Assembly: GCA_002393575.1 (NCBI GenBank)
Contig: DGSN01000004.1
Coordinates: forward strand, 16,348 to 74,542
From: Prevotellaceae bacterium UBA4361
GTDB lineage: Bacteria; Bacteroidota; Bacteroidia; Bacteroidales; Bacteroidaceae
Direction: 5' to 3'
DNA length: 58,195 nt
Of this stretch, positions 17,068 through 25,333 are shown piece after piece; within the stretch, counting starts at the first letter, position 1, and the number at the start of each line of letters is the position of its first letter. The position numbers and the translations under genes are program-made. The notes below the pieces were generated by a model. It was given only the letters and a program-made list of their open reading frames with translations, searched no databases and had not been told where the DNA came from.

Positions 17068-17214
17068 GTTGTTTTTGTTGGTTTGTTGTGTGTTTGGGGC
17101 AAAGATATGAAAATAAACGATAATTAAAAGTTAAAAATTAAAAATAAAAAGGGCCTTGGACAGCGAATTATTAACTTTTAACTATTAACATTTAAGTTGC
17201 AAGATTTTTTGCTG

Positions 17215-17222
17215 TAATTTTG
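17215..17222 (+). promoter_or_regulatory. -7 box TAATTTTG for the DUF4468-like gene
   Basis: An exact TAnnTTTG match sits where an upstream TTG (17220) could be misread as a start codon. It therefore argues for the ATG at 17256 as the true start. Confidence 0.55.
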
Positions 17223-17255
17223 CAGCGTGTTAATAATAAATTGCTGAGGCTTAAT

Positions 17256-18023
17256 ATGAAAAGGATTAGTATGAGACCGTTCGTGAAATCTGTGTTGGCT
17301 GTCGCTCTTGTGAGTGTTTCGACCCTGTCGTTGAAGGCGCAGGTGATGAAGTCGGCTGACCTGGAGAAGTATGCCAAGGAACGCTATGGGGTGAAGTGGT
17401 TGGATGCAGCCGATAACCTCAAGCAGATGTTGACGCTTGACAAGAATGAGAGTCTGACTTACCAGCAGGTGATTGAGGTTCCAGGAAAAAACAAAAGTCA
17501 GTTGTATGTGGCACTCAACTACTGGGCTACGGCTACGTTCAAGGAGAAGGGTGCTATCACGCTGAACGACAAGGAAGATGGTTGCATCATCATCTCTTCT
17601 ACGATTAAGAACATTGCCGAGCATGTGGGTACAATCAGCAAATACTCGGTTAGTATCACTCCTGTCATTCGCATCGACATCAAGAACGAGCGCATTCGTG
17701 TGACTTACACTGTGCAGAACTACGATGTGCTTGATGATGTGAGTGGAGGTTACCTTGGTGTTGCACTTAACACGGACAACAACCGTGATGTGCGGAAGTC
17801 GATGGGCGATTCGAAGCGCAAGGCAGACGACAAGACGAATGCTAACCTCTACGAAAAGCAGTGGGAGATAGCAAAGCATTTTCCGTTCGTGGAGAAGGAT
17901 CCGCAGAAGCGCACGTGTGCCAAAGCATTGGTGATGACTCATGCTTATTCGAATGCCGTGATGGACAAGATTGAAGAGGCGGTGAAGAACGGAATTGTGG
18001 GTAATGAGAATGATGACTGGTGA
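17256..18023 (+). CDS. Exported DUF4468-like protein of unknown function
   Basis: A 255-residue exported protein. The ATG at 17256 is chosen because the signal peptide (MKRISMRPFVKSVLAVALVS...) begins there and the -7 box overlaps the longer frame. The mature part has one alpha/beta domain (about 60-160) with the segments SLTYQQVIEVPGKNKSQLYV, LNYWATATF and RIRVTYTVQNYDV, typical of the TBP-like DUF4468 fold found in many Bacteroidetes exported proteins. The C-terminus is charged and helical. Function unknown. It is followed by two LolA-like genes on the same strand after a 160-bp repeat leader. Confidence 0.65.
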   Translation: MKRISMRPFVKSVLAVALVSVSTLSLKAQVMKSADLEKYAKERYGVKWLDAADNLKQMLTLDKNESLTYQQVIEVPGKNKSQLYVALNYWATATFKEKGAITLNDKEDGCIIISSTIKNIAEHVGTISKYSVSITPVIRIDIKNERIRVTYTVQNYDVLDDVSGGYLGVALNTDNNRDVRKSMGDSKRKADDKTNANLYEKQWEIAKHFPFVEKDPQKRTCAKALVMTHAYSNAVMDKIEEAVKNGIVGNENDDW

Positions 18024-18030
18024 GGTATAG

Positions 18031-18180
18031 TGTTTAGTGCTTAGTGTTTTAGTGTTTAGTCAAGGGTCAAAGGACAAGGGTCAAAGGACAAAGGTCAAAG
18101 GTCAAAGGGTAAGGATCAAAGCAGACCTTAGACCTTAGACTTCAGACCTTAGACCTAAATCTTAAAAACTCAAAGATAAT
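18031..18180 (+). repeat. Heptamer leader upstream of the first LolA-like gene
   Basis: AGTGTTT-type heptamers (from about 18031), GTCAAGG/GTCAAAG/GACAAGG heptamers (about 18059-18120), then CAGACCTTAGACCTTAGAC and variants (about 18121-18155), then AAAAACTCAAAG just before the ATG at 18184. The CAAAGCAGACCTTAG... block is the same as at 13495-13538 in sequence, order and position relative to the start codon. Confidence 0.75.
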
Positions 18181-18183
18181 TGC

Positions 18184-18804
18184 ATGATGAAGTTATGGCT
18201 GGTGGTTGCGCTGTTTGCTTTCGGAATGAATGCGGAGGGTCAGCAACAAACGGAAAGTCAGCGACAAGCTAAACGGATTTTTGACAAGGTCTATGGCGAG
18301 ATATTCCACGGAACGGGTGTTTCGCTCTCGTATAGTGTCAACATCATTGGCATCTACAAGACGGCTGGCACCATCTGGTACAAAGGCGAGAAGAGCAAGT
18401 TCGTGGAGAAGAAAAGTACTGTGTGGTGCGATGGGAAGACCTACGTGCGTGCGTTCCACTCGAAGAAACGGGTGGAGATTTATGATGCCGACTCGCCCGA
18501 CCGTGACATGTATTCGACAAAGTTCACTTTCGACCCTAAGAACTACGACTACGACATGGAGACCGTGGGCAACCATTACGTGCTGTCGGTAGATGCTAAA
18601 CCAGGCGTGGATGGTATTAAGCACGCGAAGGCTATCCTGGACAAGAAAACGCTCGTGCCAAAGACGCTGAAGATTAAGTTGCTGTGGTTCTGGACAAACG
18701 TGACGATTACAAACTATAAGAGAGGAAAGATAAACGATGACCTGTTTGTGTTTCCACGGAACAAATACAAGGAATGGACGATTGTTGATAAGCGGGAAGA
18801 GTGA
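18184..18804 (+). CDS. LolA-like outer-membrane lipoprotein carrier family protein (paralogue 1)
   Basis: A 206-residue exported protein with a short signal peptide (about 1-19). The body follows the LolA-like pattern: an initial helix (QRQAKRIFDKVYGEIFHGTGV), then the half-barrel strands SLSYSVNIIG, KTAGTIWYKGEKSKFVEKKS, TVWCDGKTYVRAF and, near the end, INDDLFVFPRNKYKEW. LolA carries lipoproteins across the periplasm, but Bacteroidetes hold several divergent copies whose cargo is unknown. The next gene is a clear paralogue with the same block order, so a local duplication is likely. ATG at 18184 or 18187 are both possible. Confidence 0.72.
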   Translation: MMKLWLVVALFAFGMNAEGQQQTESQRQAKRIFDKVYGEIFHGTGVSLSYSVNIIGIYKTAGTIWYKGEKSKFVEKKSTVWCDGKTYVRAFHSKKRVEIYDADSPDRDMYSTKFTFDPKNYDYDMETVGNHYVLSVDAKPGVDGIKHAKAILDKKTLVPKTLKIKLLWFWTNVTITNYKRGKINDDLFVFPRNKYKEWTIVDKREE

Positions 18805-18901
18805 AAAACTTGGCAAGTTAAGAATTAAAAGTTAACAATTAAAAATGCCAATGAGCTGTAACTTATTAACTCTCAAAAACTAAAAACTCACAAACTCAAA
18901 T

Positions 18902-19585
18902 ATGAAAATGGAAAGAAAATGTGTTAATGGCAGACGTGTAATGCTGTTGCTGATGGTGTGGATGATGTTAGGGTGTGGTTATGCCCTGGCTCAAAAGATG
19001 ACGCCAGCCCAGAAAGCGGCAAATGCCAAGAGAGCGAAAGAACTTTTTGAAACCACTTTTAAAAAGGTTTACGGAGAGGAAGGTTCTCGTTTGACTTATT
19101 CCGTGAATATCATTGGCGTGTTCAAGACATCGGGCACGATTTACTACAAGAATGGCAAGGAGCGTTACGACGAGAAGAAGATAACGGTTTGGAATGATGG
19201 AAAGCAGTATGTGCGTCTGAACAAGCCGAAGGAAACGATTGAGATTTATGCATCCGACGACCCTGAACGCAATTCCCACTCAGGAGCGATGAAGCTGAAT
19301 CCCGACAATTATGACTATGAACTGGAAACCGAAGACGGCGAATACAAGATTGAGTTGGAGGCAAAAAAGAACGTGGATGGCATCAAGCGCTTGATGCTGG
19401 CGTTGGACCAGAAATCGCTCGTGCCCAAATACCTGAAATTGCGTTTTGGTATTTTCAGTATCAAGGTGCAGTTGTCGAACATCAAGTTTGGCGATATCAA
19501 TGATTCGCTTTTCGATTTTCCTGCGGAGAAATACAAGGGATTGAAAAAGATTGACCACCGCACGCAAAATCAGAAGAGAAAATAA
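18902..19585 (+). CDS. LolA-like outer-membrane lipoprotein carrier family protein (paralogue 2)
   Basis: A 227-residue exported paralogue of the preceding gene. The signal segment (about 10-30) contains LGCGYALAQ, so either SPI or lipoprotein processing is possible. Matching blocks are RLTYSVNIIGVFKTSGTIYY, KERYDEKKITVWNDGKQYVR and NDSLFDFPAEKYKGLKKID. The first domain halves are closely similar; the C-terminal tail is longer and basic (HRTQNQKRK). The 97-bp spacer holds TTAAAAG-type strings and an AAAAACTAAAAACTC leader before the ATG. Transcription ends at the hairpin at 19645. Confidence 0.72.
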   Translation: MKMERKCVNGRRVMLLLMVWMMLGCGYALAQKMTPAQKAANAKRAKELFETTFKKVYGEEGSRLTYSVNIIGVFKTSGTIYYKNGKERYDEKKITVWNDGKQYVRLNKPKETIEIYASDDPERNSHSGAMKLNPDNYDYELETEDGEYKIELEAKKNVDGIKRLMLALDQKSLVPKYLKLRFGIFSIKVQLSNIKFGDINDSLFDFPAEKYKGLKKIDHRTQNQKRK

Positions 19586-19644
19586 AGGCGGGGCTATATT
19601 CAACGATAACCATTTGCTATAACGGAAACGCCATTCCATCATTT

Positions 19645-19692
19645 AAAACGATTGCCGTCTGCTAAACACTTTCAGCAGACGGCAATCGTTTT
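19645..19692. terminator. Bidirectional terminator
   Basis: A perfect 19-bp stem (AAAACGATTGCCGTCTGCT at 19645-19663 with 19674-19692) has a 10-nt loop and T-rich flanks on the plus strand and A-rich on the other. It lies between the convergent LolA-like gene and the DUF4450 gene. Confidence 0.92.
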
Positions 19693-19704
19693 CTTTTCGT
19701 GGTC

Positions 19705-22700
19705 CTATCGTTCCAATGTGATGGCCATGAGTCCGACGACAACGTCGTTGGAGAGGGATTCGAGGGAGAGTGACTGGAGTTTCTTGCGAGGATTGAGCGG
19801 CATCTTCAGCATTTGGGCAGCACCGCCAGGGAGCTCCCTTCCATACACTTCCTTGATGCGGTAGAGCGAACCCAGATTACGGCTCACATCGCCTGTCCCC
19901 AAGCAAAGGCGGTAAGGACGAGGGTCGATGGTTTTGAACGCCATGCCATCCACGAAATAGTCTTGCTCGATGGGACACCAGTTGTAAGGCGGAATGAGAT
20001 GGAGCGTGTCAGTCGTGGCATCGGTGTAAGTGACAACTACCTGCGCATTCTCGATGTGGCTCTGCATGGGATTGGTGCTGCCAGCCATGAGCAGATAGGC
20101 GTAGCTTGCCTTGCCACTAAGCGGAACGGAATAGCGGGTAGGGTAGTTGTCCCAACGCGAAGTGTAGATGGTGTTTCGTCCTTCCTTCGGTAGCTGGAAA
20201 TCCACTCCTGCCACGTTGTAGGTGTCGTTGATAATGAGGGTACGCAACAGGCTGTCGTTGATGTCGGCAGTATATTTCGGATGGCACCATTCGCCAATGC
20301 CTTGCGTTGGAATCTGCAAGGTTGTCACTTGTGGGCGAGGGGAGAGGTATTCCTGTTTGTAGATGTCGTCAACACGGGCGTTGAAGTGGGAGCGTAGATT
20401 CACCATGCGACGTTTCACTTTGCCTTCGGTTGGGGCAGAGAGTCCAAGGCTGTGGGAGAGGGTTTCGTCTGCGTGAAGCGTGGAGAGTGAAGCGTGAAGC
20501 GTGTCCTTTGGCCCTTGTCCTTTGTTGTTTTCGTTCTCTCTGCTATTGACGACGATTCGTTGCACTGGTTCGCTGTTGCCTTCGATGATGTTCCACTTGC
20601 CAGCGCCAAGGCTCTGACGGAAGACGATGCGGAGGGGTTGCTTAAAGTTTTGACGAATCTCGTAAATGTCTTTGCCATTCTCTCGACGGAAAGAATAGGA
20701 GAGGTAAGGCGTTGAGACAGAGGCGTGCGTCCACTCCTGTGGGAATCCTGGCTGGATGAAGCAGATGCCGTCAAGTGCTTGAGGGACGATGCCGAAAAGT
20801 CCTTGGAGGAAGGCACGGGCAGAGATGCCAGTGTTGTCGGAGAAATCGCGGTAGCACTCGCCTCGCGCTGCGTCGTAGAAACTCACTTGTCCTAAGTTGC
20901 CTGGGCAGTCGCCCAAATACATCTGGTCCATGACGTTTCCCTTCAGAAGTTGGTATGCTTTGTCGGGTTGTCCTGCCTTGAAGTAAGCCAGAACCATGTT
21001 CATGATTTCTGCCGAAGCCACATTGTTGATGCTCCAGTTGTAAGGAAGCCAATCGCTGGTGCTGATGACTTGCAGATGATGGTCGGCAGCGGTGGGTTGC
21101 CAATAGCTCTTGTAGGCTTCGGGAATGCTGAAGCGCACGTCGATGTGAGGAATGTTGCGGTCCACGTATTGTGTGGCTTGATACATCTGTTCGGGTGTTC
21201 CTACGCCGCAATCCACGGGAATGTAGATGGACCAGATGGCGGCATCCTCATGCACACGCTGCAAGCCCATGAGGTCTTGGTATTCAGCCCAGTGCTGTCC
21301 GTCTTTCACCCACAGCCGTTCGTTCATCGCCTTGAGGATGGCGGCTGCTTCGGCTTCGTACTTCGTTCCGTCCTTGCCTATGCGCTTGGCAATCTTGGCA
21401 GCGAGGAGATTTCCACGATAGTTGTATGCCGTGGAGTGGGTGCCAGCACCGCCGCTGTAGTAGAGTGCATCGCTTGCCCAAATGCAGCAATAGGAATCGT
21501 AGAGGTGGTCGCCGTCGGGGTCGAAGTTGCGCTTTTCCCACGCCAGATGACGTTCCAAGACGGGCCACATCTGCTGCATGTACTCTGTGTCTGCATCGTA
21601 CTGGAAATGCCAAAGCAACTCGTCGATGTAGTTGAGGTTCATGTCGTAGTGGTGCATTTGGTCGTTTCGGTTGGGATTTCGGCAGATATATCCTGTGGAA
21701 TACATCTGCGTTCCCCATTTCTTCTCTGCACGTGCCATGTTCATCAAGGCATCTTGCGAAGGATGAGGAATGACGGGTTCAACGTCGGTCACCTGACTGG
21801 CAGCGTAGGCATTGAAATGCTTCTTGGCGCGGTCGTCCCATCCCAGCACGTCGCTGAGATAGCCAGCACGCCAACCATTGAGCGGCATACGCCAGCCGAT
21901 GGCTCCGTGGAGCCAAGTCTCGCCATCCCAAGCACCTTCGGCTGCGAACATCAGTGCTTCGTCGATGGTGTTGATGTAAGGGTCGGGAGTGCTGAAGTGG
22001 ATGCGGTTTGCCACTTCGGAGAGTCGTTTCTGATTGTTCTGGAAAGCAAGTCGTTCGTTGCCATTGACAGCGATTTGCAGACTGTCGGCACGGGCAAAGG
22101 ACTCGCCATTGCCTGCCATCGTCCATGTCTGAACGTCGAGCGCATCGCCCAGTGGTTCGAAACAGCCCGGCTTGTCAGCTCCGAGGTCGCCATTGCGCGA
22201 AAGCCTCTGCACCGCAATTCCTTTCACCACGGCTCTCAGCGTGAGGTCGGAGTCGAAGCCGCGTGTGGTGAATCGCCAGACGGCAGCGTCGGCATCGTAC
22301 AGACAAGTGGCATCGACTAGCAGTTCGGCGTTGCCCCAATGCGTGTCGCGCACCGTGTAGGTTCGCATTCCTTTCGTGTAGCGCGCCTCGCAGAAGGAAG
22401 TGGCATCGAGCGAGATTTCCTTGCCTTTGTAGGTGGCAAGGAACTGGATGTTGCGGCAATTCCGAGAGTTGAGGAAAAGGGCGAACGCAGGGCGGTCGCT
22501 GGTTTCGAGACGATACTGCGTGTATCCGCCATAGAGTGCGCGCGAGAAGCGGTTCTTGCCATTCACGCAGACGAACGCATCGTCCTTTGGCACGTATTGC
22601 AACCATCGCTCCGTACCGCGTTTGTCGTCGTTGTAGGAAACGGATTCCGTGTAGTCGCCCATGCGTTTTTTCTGCGCATTGCAGTTGAGCGAAAGTGCCA

Positions 22701-22749
22701 AAAGGAGTGTGCCAATGAGGGCAGAAGGATGTGAGAGGAATAGCTTCAT
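19705..22749 (-). CDS. Secreted DUF4450 protein with glycoside-hydrolase-like (alpha/alpha)6 barrel
   Basis: A 1014-residue exported protein with signal peptide (about 1-25). An N-terminal beta domain (about 30-270, DUF4450) is followed by an (alpha/alpha)6-type barrel (about 280-690) with YDMNLNYIDELLWHFQYDAD, DSYCCIWASDALYYSGG and EDAAIWSIYIPVDCG, then a C-terminal beta region (about 790-1010). Similar proteins occur in pectin/rhamnogalacturonan loci, so a glycosidase role is inferred; the catalytic residues cannot be assigned from sequence alone. About 25 residues (735-760) between barrel and tail are encoded by intergenic-type repeats. It begins 15 bp after the SGNH hydrolase stop, so the two are co-transcribed. 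Confidence 0.75.
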   Translation of the reverse strand: MKLFLSHPSALIGTLLLALSLNCNAQKKRMGDYTESVSYNDDKRGTERWLQYVPKDDAFVCVNGKNRFSRALYGGYTQYRLETSDRPAFALFLNSRNCRNIQFLATYKGKEISLDATSFCEARYTKGMRTYTVRDTHWGNAELLVDATCLYDADAAVWRFTTRGFDSDLTLRAVVKGIAVQRLSRNGDLGADKPGCFEPLGDALDVQTWTMAGNGESFARADSLQIAVNGNERLAFQNNQKRLSEVANRIHFSTPDPYINTIDEALMFAAEGAWDGETWLHGAIGWRMPLNGWRAGYLSDVLGWDDRAKKHFNAYAASQVTDVEPVIPHPSQDALMNMARAEKKWGTQMYSTGYICRNPNRNDQMHHYDMNLNYIDELLWHFQYDADTEYMQQMWPVLERHLAWEKRNFDPDGDHLYDSYCCIWASDALYYSGGAGTHSTAYNYRGNLLAAKIAKRIGKDGTKYEAEAAAILKAMNERLWVKDGQHWAEYQDLMGLQRVHEDAAIWSIYIPVDCGVGTPEQMYQATQYVDRNIPHIDVRFSIPEAYKSYWQPTAADHHLQVISTSDWLPYNWSINNVASAEIMNMVLAYFKAGQPDKAYQLLKGNVMDQMYLGDCPGNLGQVSFYDAARGECYRDFSDNTGISARAFLQGLFGIVPQALDGICFIQPGFPQEWTHASVSTPYLSYSFRRENGKDIYEIRQNFKQPLRIVFRQSLGAGKWNIIEGNSEPVQRIVVNSRENENNKGQGPKDTLHASLSTLHADETLSHSLGLSAPTEGKVKRRMVNLRSHFNARVDDIYKQEYLSPRPQVTTLQIPTQGIGEWCHPKYTADINDSLLRTLIINDTYNVAGVDFQLPKEGRNTIYTSRWDNYPTRYSVPLSGKASYAYLLMAGSTNPMQSHIENAQVVVTYTDATTDTLHLIPPYNWCPIEQDYFVDGMAFKTIDPRPYRLCLGTGDVSRNLGSLYRIKEVYGRELPGGAAQMLKMPLNPRKKLQSLSLESLSNDVVVGLMAITLER
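20470..20545 (-). repeat. Intergenic-type repeat module inside the DUF4450 coding sequence
   Basis: On the coding strand the stretch reads as ACAAAGG/ACAAGGG heptamers followed by CACGCTTCACGCTTCAC, the same order and orientation as in the addB-like gene. It is in frame and encodes KGQGPKDTLHASLSTLHADE, which matches the DSLHASHSTLHAL peptide there. It falls between two domains. Confidence 0.75.
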
Positions 22750-22763
22750 TGTTCAGTGTTTGG

Positions 22764-23573
22764 TTAGAATTGGCACGGCAGAGCCAACAGTTGGTACATG
22801 AGTGTGCGAGCCATGCGCTCTTGTCCTAAGTCGTTGGGGTGGAGTCGGTCGTTCTCATGTCCGAAATACTCCTGTACTTCGTGCATGGGATAGAGGCCAG
22901 ACGAAGCGTTCCAGTCGATGACAGGCACAGCCCAAACGTTGCCAGCCTCTTTCACCGCCTGCACATAGTCGTCGATGAACAGTCCGAGCGAATTGCTCCA
23001 GTCCTCGGTTGGTTGCCAGTTCTTTTCGTTGGCATAGAAGCGGGCACGATGGATGGGAGTGAGCAGCACGATTTGCTTGTGAGGGAAGAGCCGCTTGAGC
23101 GAATCAAGTGCCATGTTGATGCGTCCCTTGAAAGTGCCCTTGTCCTTCAGTAATTCGCGGTGCCGACGTGGAACCAGTTGCTTGGTGCTTCCGCCATGTG
23201 CAAATTCCACCATCGAGTCTTTCTCCGCATACCATTCGCCCATCGGCACGGCATTGTTCCAGTCGTTGGTGCCCATGAAAACGAGGATGGCATCCACCTC
23301 GTCGCCATGTTCTTCTTTGAGCTTGGTGGCTTGTCGGCACACGTCGTTCCATTGCCGTCCGCTTACTCCGTAAACGTAAGGAGTGATGCCGAGCCATTCC
23401 TGTAGCCACAACCAGTATTTCTTCTTGCCAGCCTTGTTCTTCGGGTCGGTGATGGAGTCGCCAATATATCCCACTTTCTTGCCTTGCCAAGGATGAGTGA
23501 AGGAGGTCACGCTTTGTGCTGCGGCAGTAAGCCCCATCAGGCACAACACTGCCAATATGATTTGCCTTTTCAT
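22764..23573 (-). CDS. Secreted SGNH/GDSL-family esterase
   Basis: A 269-residue exported hydrolase with signal peptide (about 1-19, TAAAQS). The four SGNH blocks are present: nucleophile Ser in GYIGDSITD (about 40), Gly in YGVSGRQWND (about 78), Asn in VFMGTNDWNN (about 103) and the Asp-x-x-His dyad in DRLHPNDLG (about 250). Probably an acetyl- or acylesterase on polysaccharide side groups. It lies between the CE12-type esterase and the DUF4450 gene on the same strand, which suggests shared use on pectin-type glycans. The exact ester bond is unknown. Confidence 0.82.
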   Translation of the reverse strand: MKRQIILAVLCLMGLTAAAQSVTSFTHPWQGKKVGYIGDSITDPKNKAGKKKYWLWLQEWLGITPYVYGVSGRQWNDVCRQATKLKEEHGDEVDAILVFMGTNDWNNAVPMGEWYAEKDSMVEFAHGGSTKQLVPRRHRELLKDKGTFKGRINMALDSLKRLFPHKQIVLLTPIHRARFYANEKNWQPTEDWSNSLGLFIDDYVQAVKEAGNVWAVPVIDWNASSGLYPMHEVQEYFGHENDRLHPNDLGQERMARTLMYQLLALPCQF

Positions 23574-23592
23574 ATCATTTCACGTTTTATTA

Positions 23593-23831
23593 TCTCCTAA
23601 AGAAACTGAATGAACTTAGTAGCAATGAAAAGATTCTCAACCACGAATTACTCGAATTAAACGAATTTTTAGCGTTAGCCAATTATTGGTTTTATTTTTA
23701 TCTAATTTCTCTAATTTGAAAAATGCCAGCATTTTTATTCGTGAAATTTGATTAAATAATGATTAAAATAGATTCGTATAATTCGAGTAATTCGTGGTTT
23801 TATAAAGACTTTCGCCAATTTCTTCAGGAGA
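23593..23831. repeat. TCTCCTAAAGAAA inverted-repeat element with a second element nested inside
   Basis: The left end TCTCCTAAAGAAA (23593-23605) pairs with TTTCTTCAGGAGA (23819-23831; one mismatch). It continues CTGAATGAACTTAGTAG, a variant of the GACTAAATGTACTAA string in the copies at 28.4, 48.2 and 54.6 kb. The CCACGAATT element (23641-23797) sits inside it. Confidence 0.7.
23641..23797. repeat. CCACGAATT inverted-repeat element, copy 1
   Basis: Arms of 27 bp (23641-23667 and 23771-23797) pair with one mismatch. The centre holds TTTCTCTAATTTGAAAAATG and a small AAAAATGC-CA-GCATTTTT hairpin, shared with copy 2. Copy 1 has ACTC/GAGT where copy 2 has GCAC/GTGC, so changes in one arm are matched in the other. 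Confidence 0.8.
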
Positions 23832-23841
23832 CTATCTTCTG

Positions 23842-24897
23842 TTATTTCCTTTTGATGATTTTCACTTTAGAGCCCTTTGGTTTCTGCACGTTGTCGAATT
23901 CGCCGTCAGCCACGAGGATTCTGCATTTCTTGCCAGCAGGCACACTGTTCACCGCTTGCTGGAGGTCGAAGAATTCTCCGCGTCCTTGCTTGCTCACCAC
24001 GAGGTCGAAGTCCTTCGAGAGCTTTGCCAGTTCGGGCACCTGTTCGCACACGGCATGGATGAGCGCACGGCAGATGGTGCGGGCTCCGAACACGTTGAGG
24101 TGCGTGTCGTCCTGTCGTCCATCCTTGTAAACTTCGTATTCCCCAGGTTTTATCCACATGAAGAGCCGCTTGGAGTCTTCGGGACCCATTGGCTGGATGA
24201 GGTCGTGCGTAATCTTGTTGGCATCCACAAACACTACGCCCAATTCCTCAGCCACCGTGCGTGGAGGCACGAGGTAGGCACCGTGCGTGTCGATGAGCGT
24301 GTCGCCCTCGTTCACTTTTTGCAGTTGGCTCACGCGGTTGTCGTCGGCAGCCACCGCGTTGGCATCGTGGTGGAATTTGCGTCGCACGATGCTGTTCATG
24401 AGAATCGGGGTGGCACCTTTGGCACGAGTTTCATTGACAAACTTGCGGAGGTTGTCGTCGAAAGTGCTGCCTGGGTCGGTGTGTCGAGCAGGGTTCGCCT
24501 TCTCGTCGTTGTGTCCAAACTGTATGATGACATAGTCGCCAGCTTGCAGTTTGTCGAGCACCGCCTGCCATTTGCCGTTGTCGATGAAGCTCTTCGACGA
24601 ATAGCCGTTGAGCGCATGGTTGTCAACGTCCACTCCCTTTGGGAAGAAGCCTTGCAGCATCATCGCCCAGCCACGTTCCTGCTTGTTGCTGTCGATAGCC
24701 TTGTCAGCCATCGTGGAGTCGCCGATGGTGAAGATGGTGATGCGTTTCTTTTCCTTTTGCGTTTCGTTGGTGATGGGTTGTTCAGCTTTCGTTCCTTCGG
24801 GGAAAGCTTCGAAAAGGCATGGTCCCCAACTTGCTGCACGGCTCGTGGAGAAGCACAAGAGGAGGCTTGCAGCAACAATCAGTGATTTTTTCTTCAT
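23842..24897 (-). CDS. Rhamnogalacturonan acetylesterase-like SGNH hydrolase (CE12 type)
   Basis: A 351-residue exported esterase with signal peptide (about 1-21). Block I is FTIGDSTMADK (Ser about 60). Family blocks GWAMMLQGFF, NHALNGYSSKSFIDNGKW and IIQFGHNDEK follow, and the catalytic Asp-His is in DDTHLNVFGA (about 265). These match CE12 rhamnogalacturonan acetylesterases, which remove O-acetyl groups from the pectin backbone. A C-terminal extension (about 290-351) carries a short basic beta segment. A 268-bp repeat element separates it from the SGNH/DUF4450 pair, so operon membership is plausible but not certain. A -7 box TATCTTTG is at 24971-24964. Confidence 0.82.
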   Translation of the reverse strand: MKKKSLIVAASLLLCFSTSRAASWGPCLFEAFPEGTKAEQPITNETQKEKKRITIFTIGDSTMADKAIDSNKQERGWAMMLQGFFPKGVDVDNHALNGYSSKSFIDNGKWQAVLDKLQAGDYVIIQFGHNDEKANPARHTDPGSTFDDNLRKFVNETRAKGATPILMNSIVRRKFHHDANAVAADDNRVSQLQKVNEGDTLIDTHGAYLVPPRTVAEELGVVFVDANKITHDLIQPMGPEDSKRLFMWIKPGEYEVYKDGRQDDTHLNVFGARTICRALIHAVCEQVPELAKLSKDFDLVVSKQGRGEFFDLQQAVNSVPAGKKCRILVADGEFDNVQKPKGSKVKIIKRK

Positions 24898-25297
24898 CGT
24901 TTGTAAGTATAGTTAAAAGTTATCAGAATGAAAATAAAATTAGCATATTGGTGTTTCCATTCGCAAAGATAGAGATTTAAAGTGAAAAGTGAAAAGTGAG
25001 TCAACAAATTTTTTTGTTTTGTCAACAAATGTCCACAAATGAGGCACAAAAATAAATTAGGGTTTTTAAGGATTCGTCAACAAATGGACACAAATAAGGC
25101 ACAAAAAAATCAGGGATTTTAAGGATTATAAAGGGATTCTTAAAGTTCTACTATATTTGCCTATGACTTTCTTTTTTTGAGAAAATTTGTGTTAATTTGT
25201 TGACCCCAAAAATAAATCATTTGTTGACCCTAAAAAAAATAATTTGTTGACTCAAAAGGAAAAACAATGACAAAGTGATGACAAAATCGCATGTTTT
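24898..25297. repeat. GTCAACAAAT repeat region
   Basis: No gene is seen. Two direct repeats start GTCAACAAATG (about 25020 and 25077) and run through ACAAAT(G/A)AGGCACAAAAA to TTTTAAGGATT. Three inverted versions (TTTGTTGACC or TTTGTTGACTC) follow at about 25195-25253, so the two halves can fold together. GAAAAGT heptamers lie at about 24980-25000. A related inverted pair occurs at 41532-41630. Confidence 0.6.
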
Positions 25298-25329
25298 TTT
25301 GTTTTTCACCTTGCTGAGTGCTAAATTTG
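25298..25329 (+). promoter_or_regulatory. Promoter directly abutting the DUF4421 start codon
   Basis: TTTG (25298-25301), 20 bp, then TAAATTTG (25322-25329), an exact consensus. The ATG begins at 25334, only 4 bp after the -7 box, so transcription would start at or next to the start codon. Confidence 0.75.
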
Positions 25330-25333
25330 CAGC

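Noticed and set aside
20950..22320. Plus-strand frame (456 codons) opposite the DUF4450 gene
   Set aside because: Antisense shadow; no start context and no recognisable domain.
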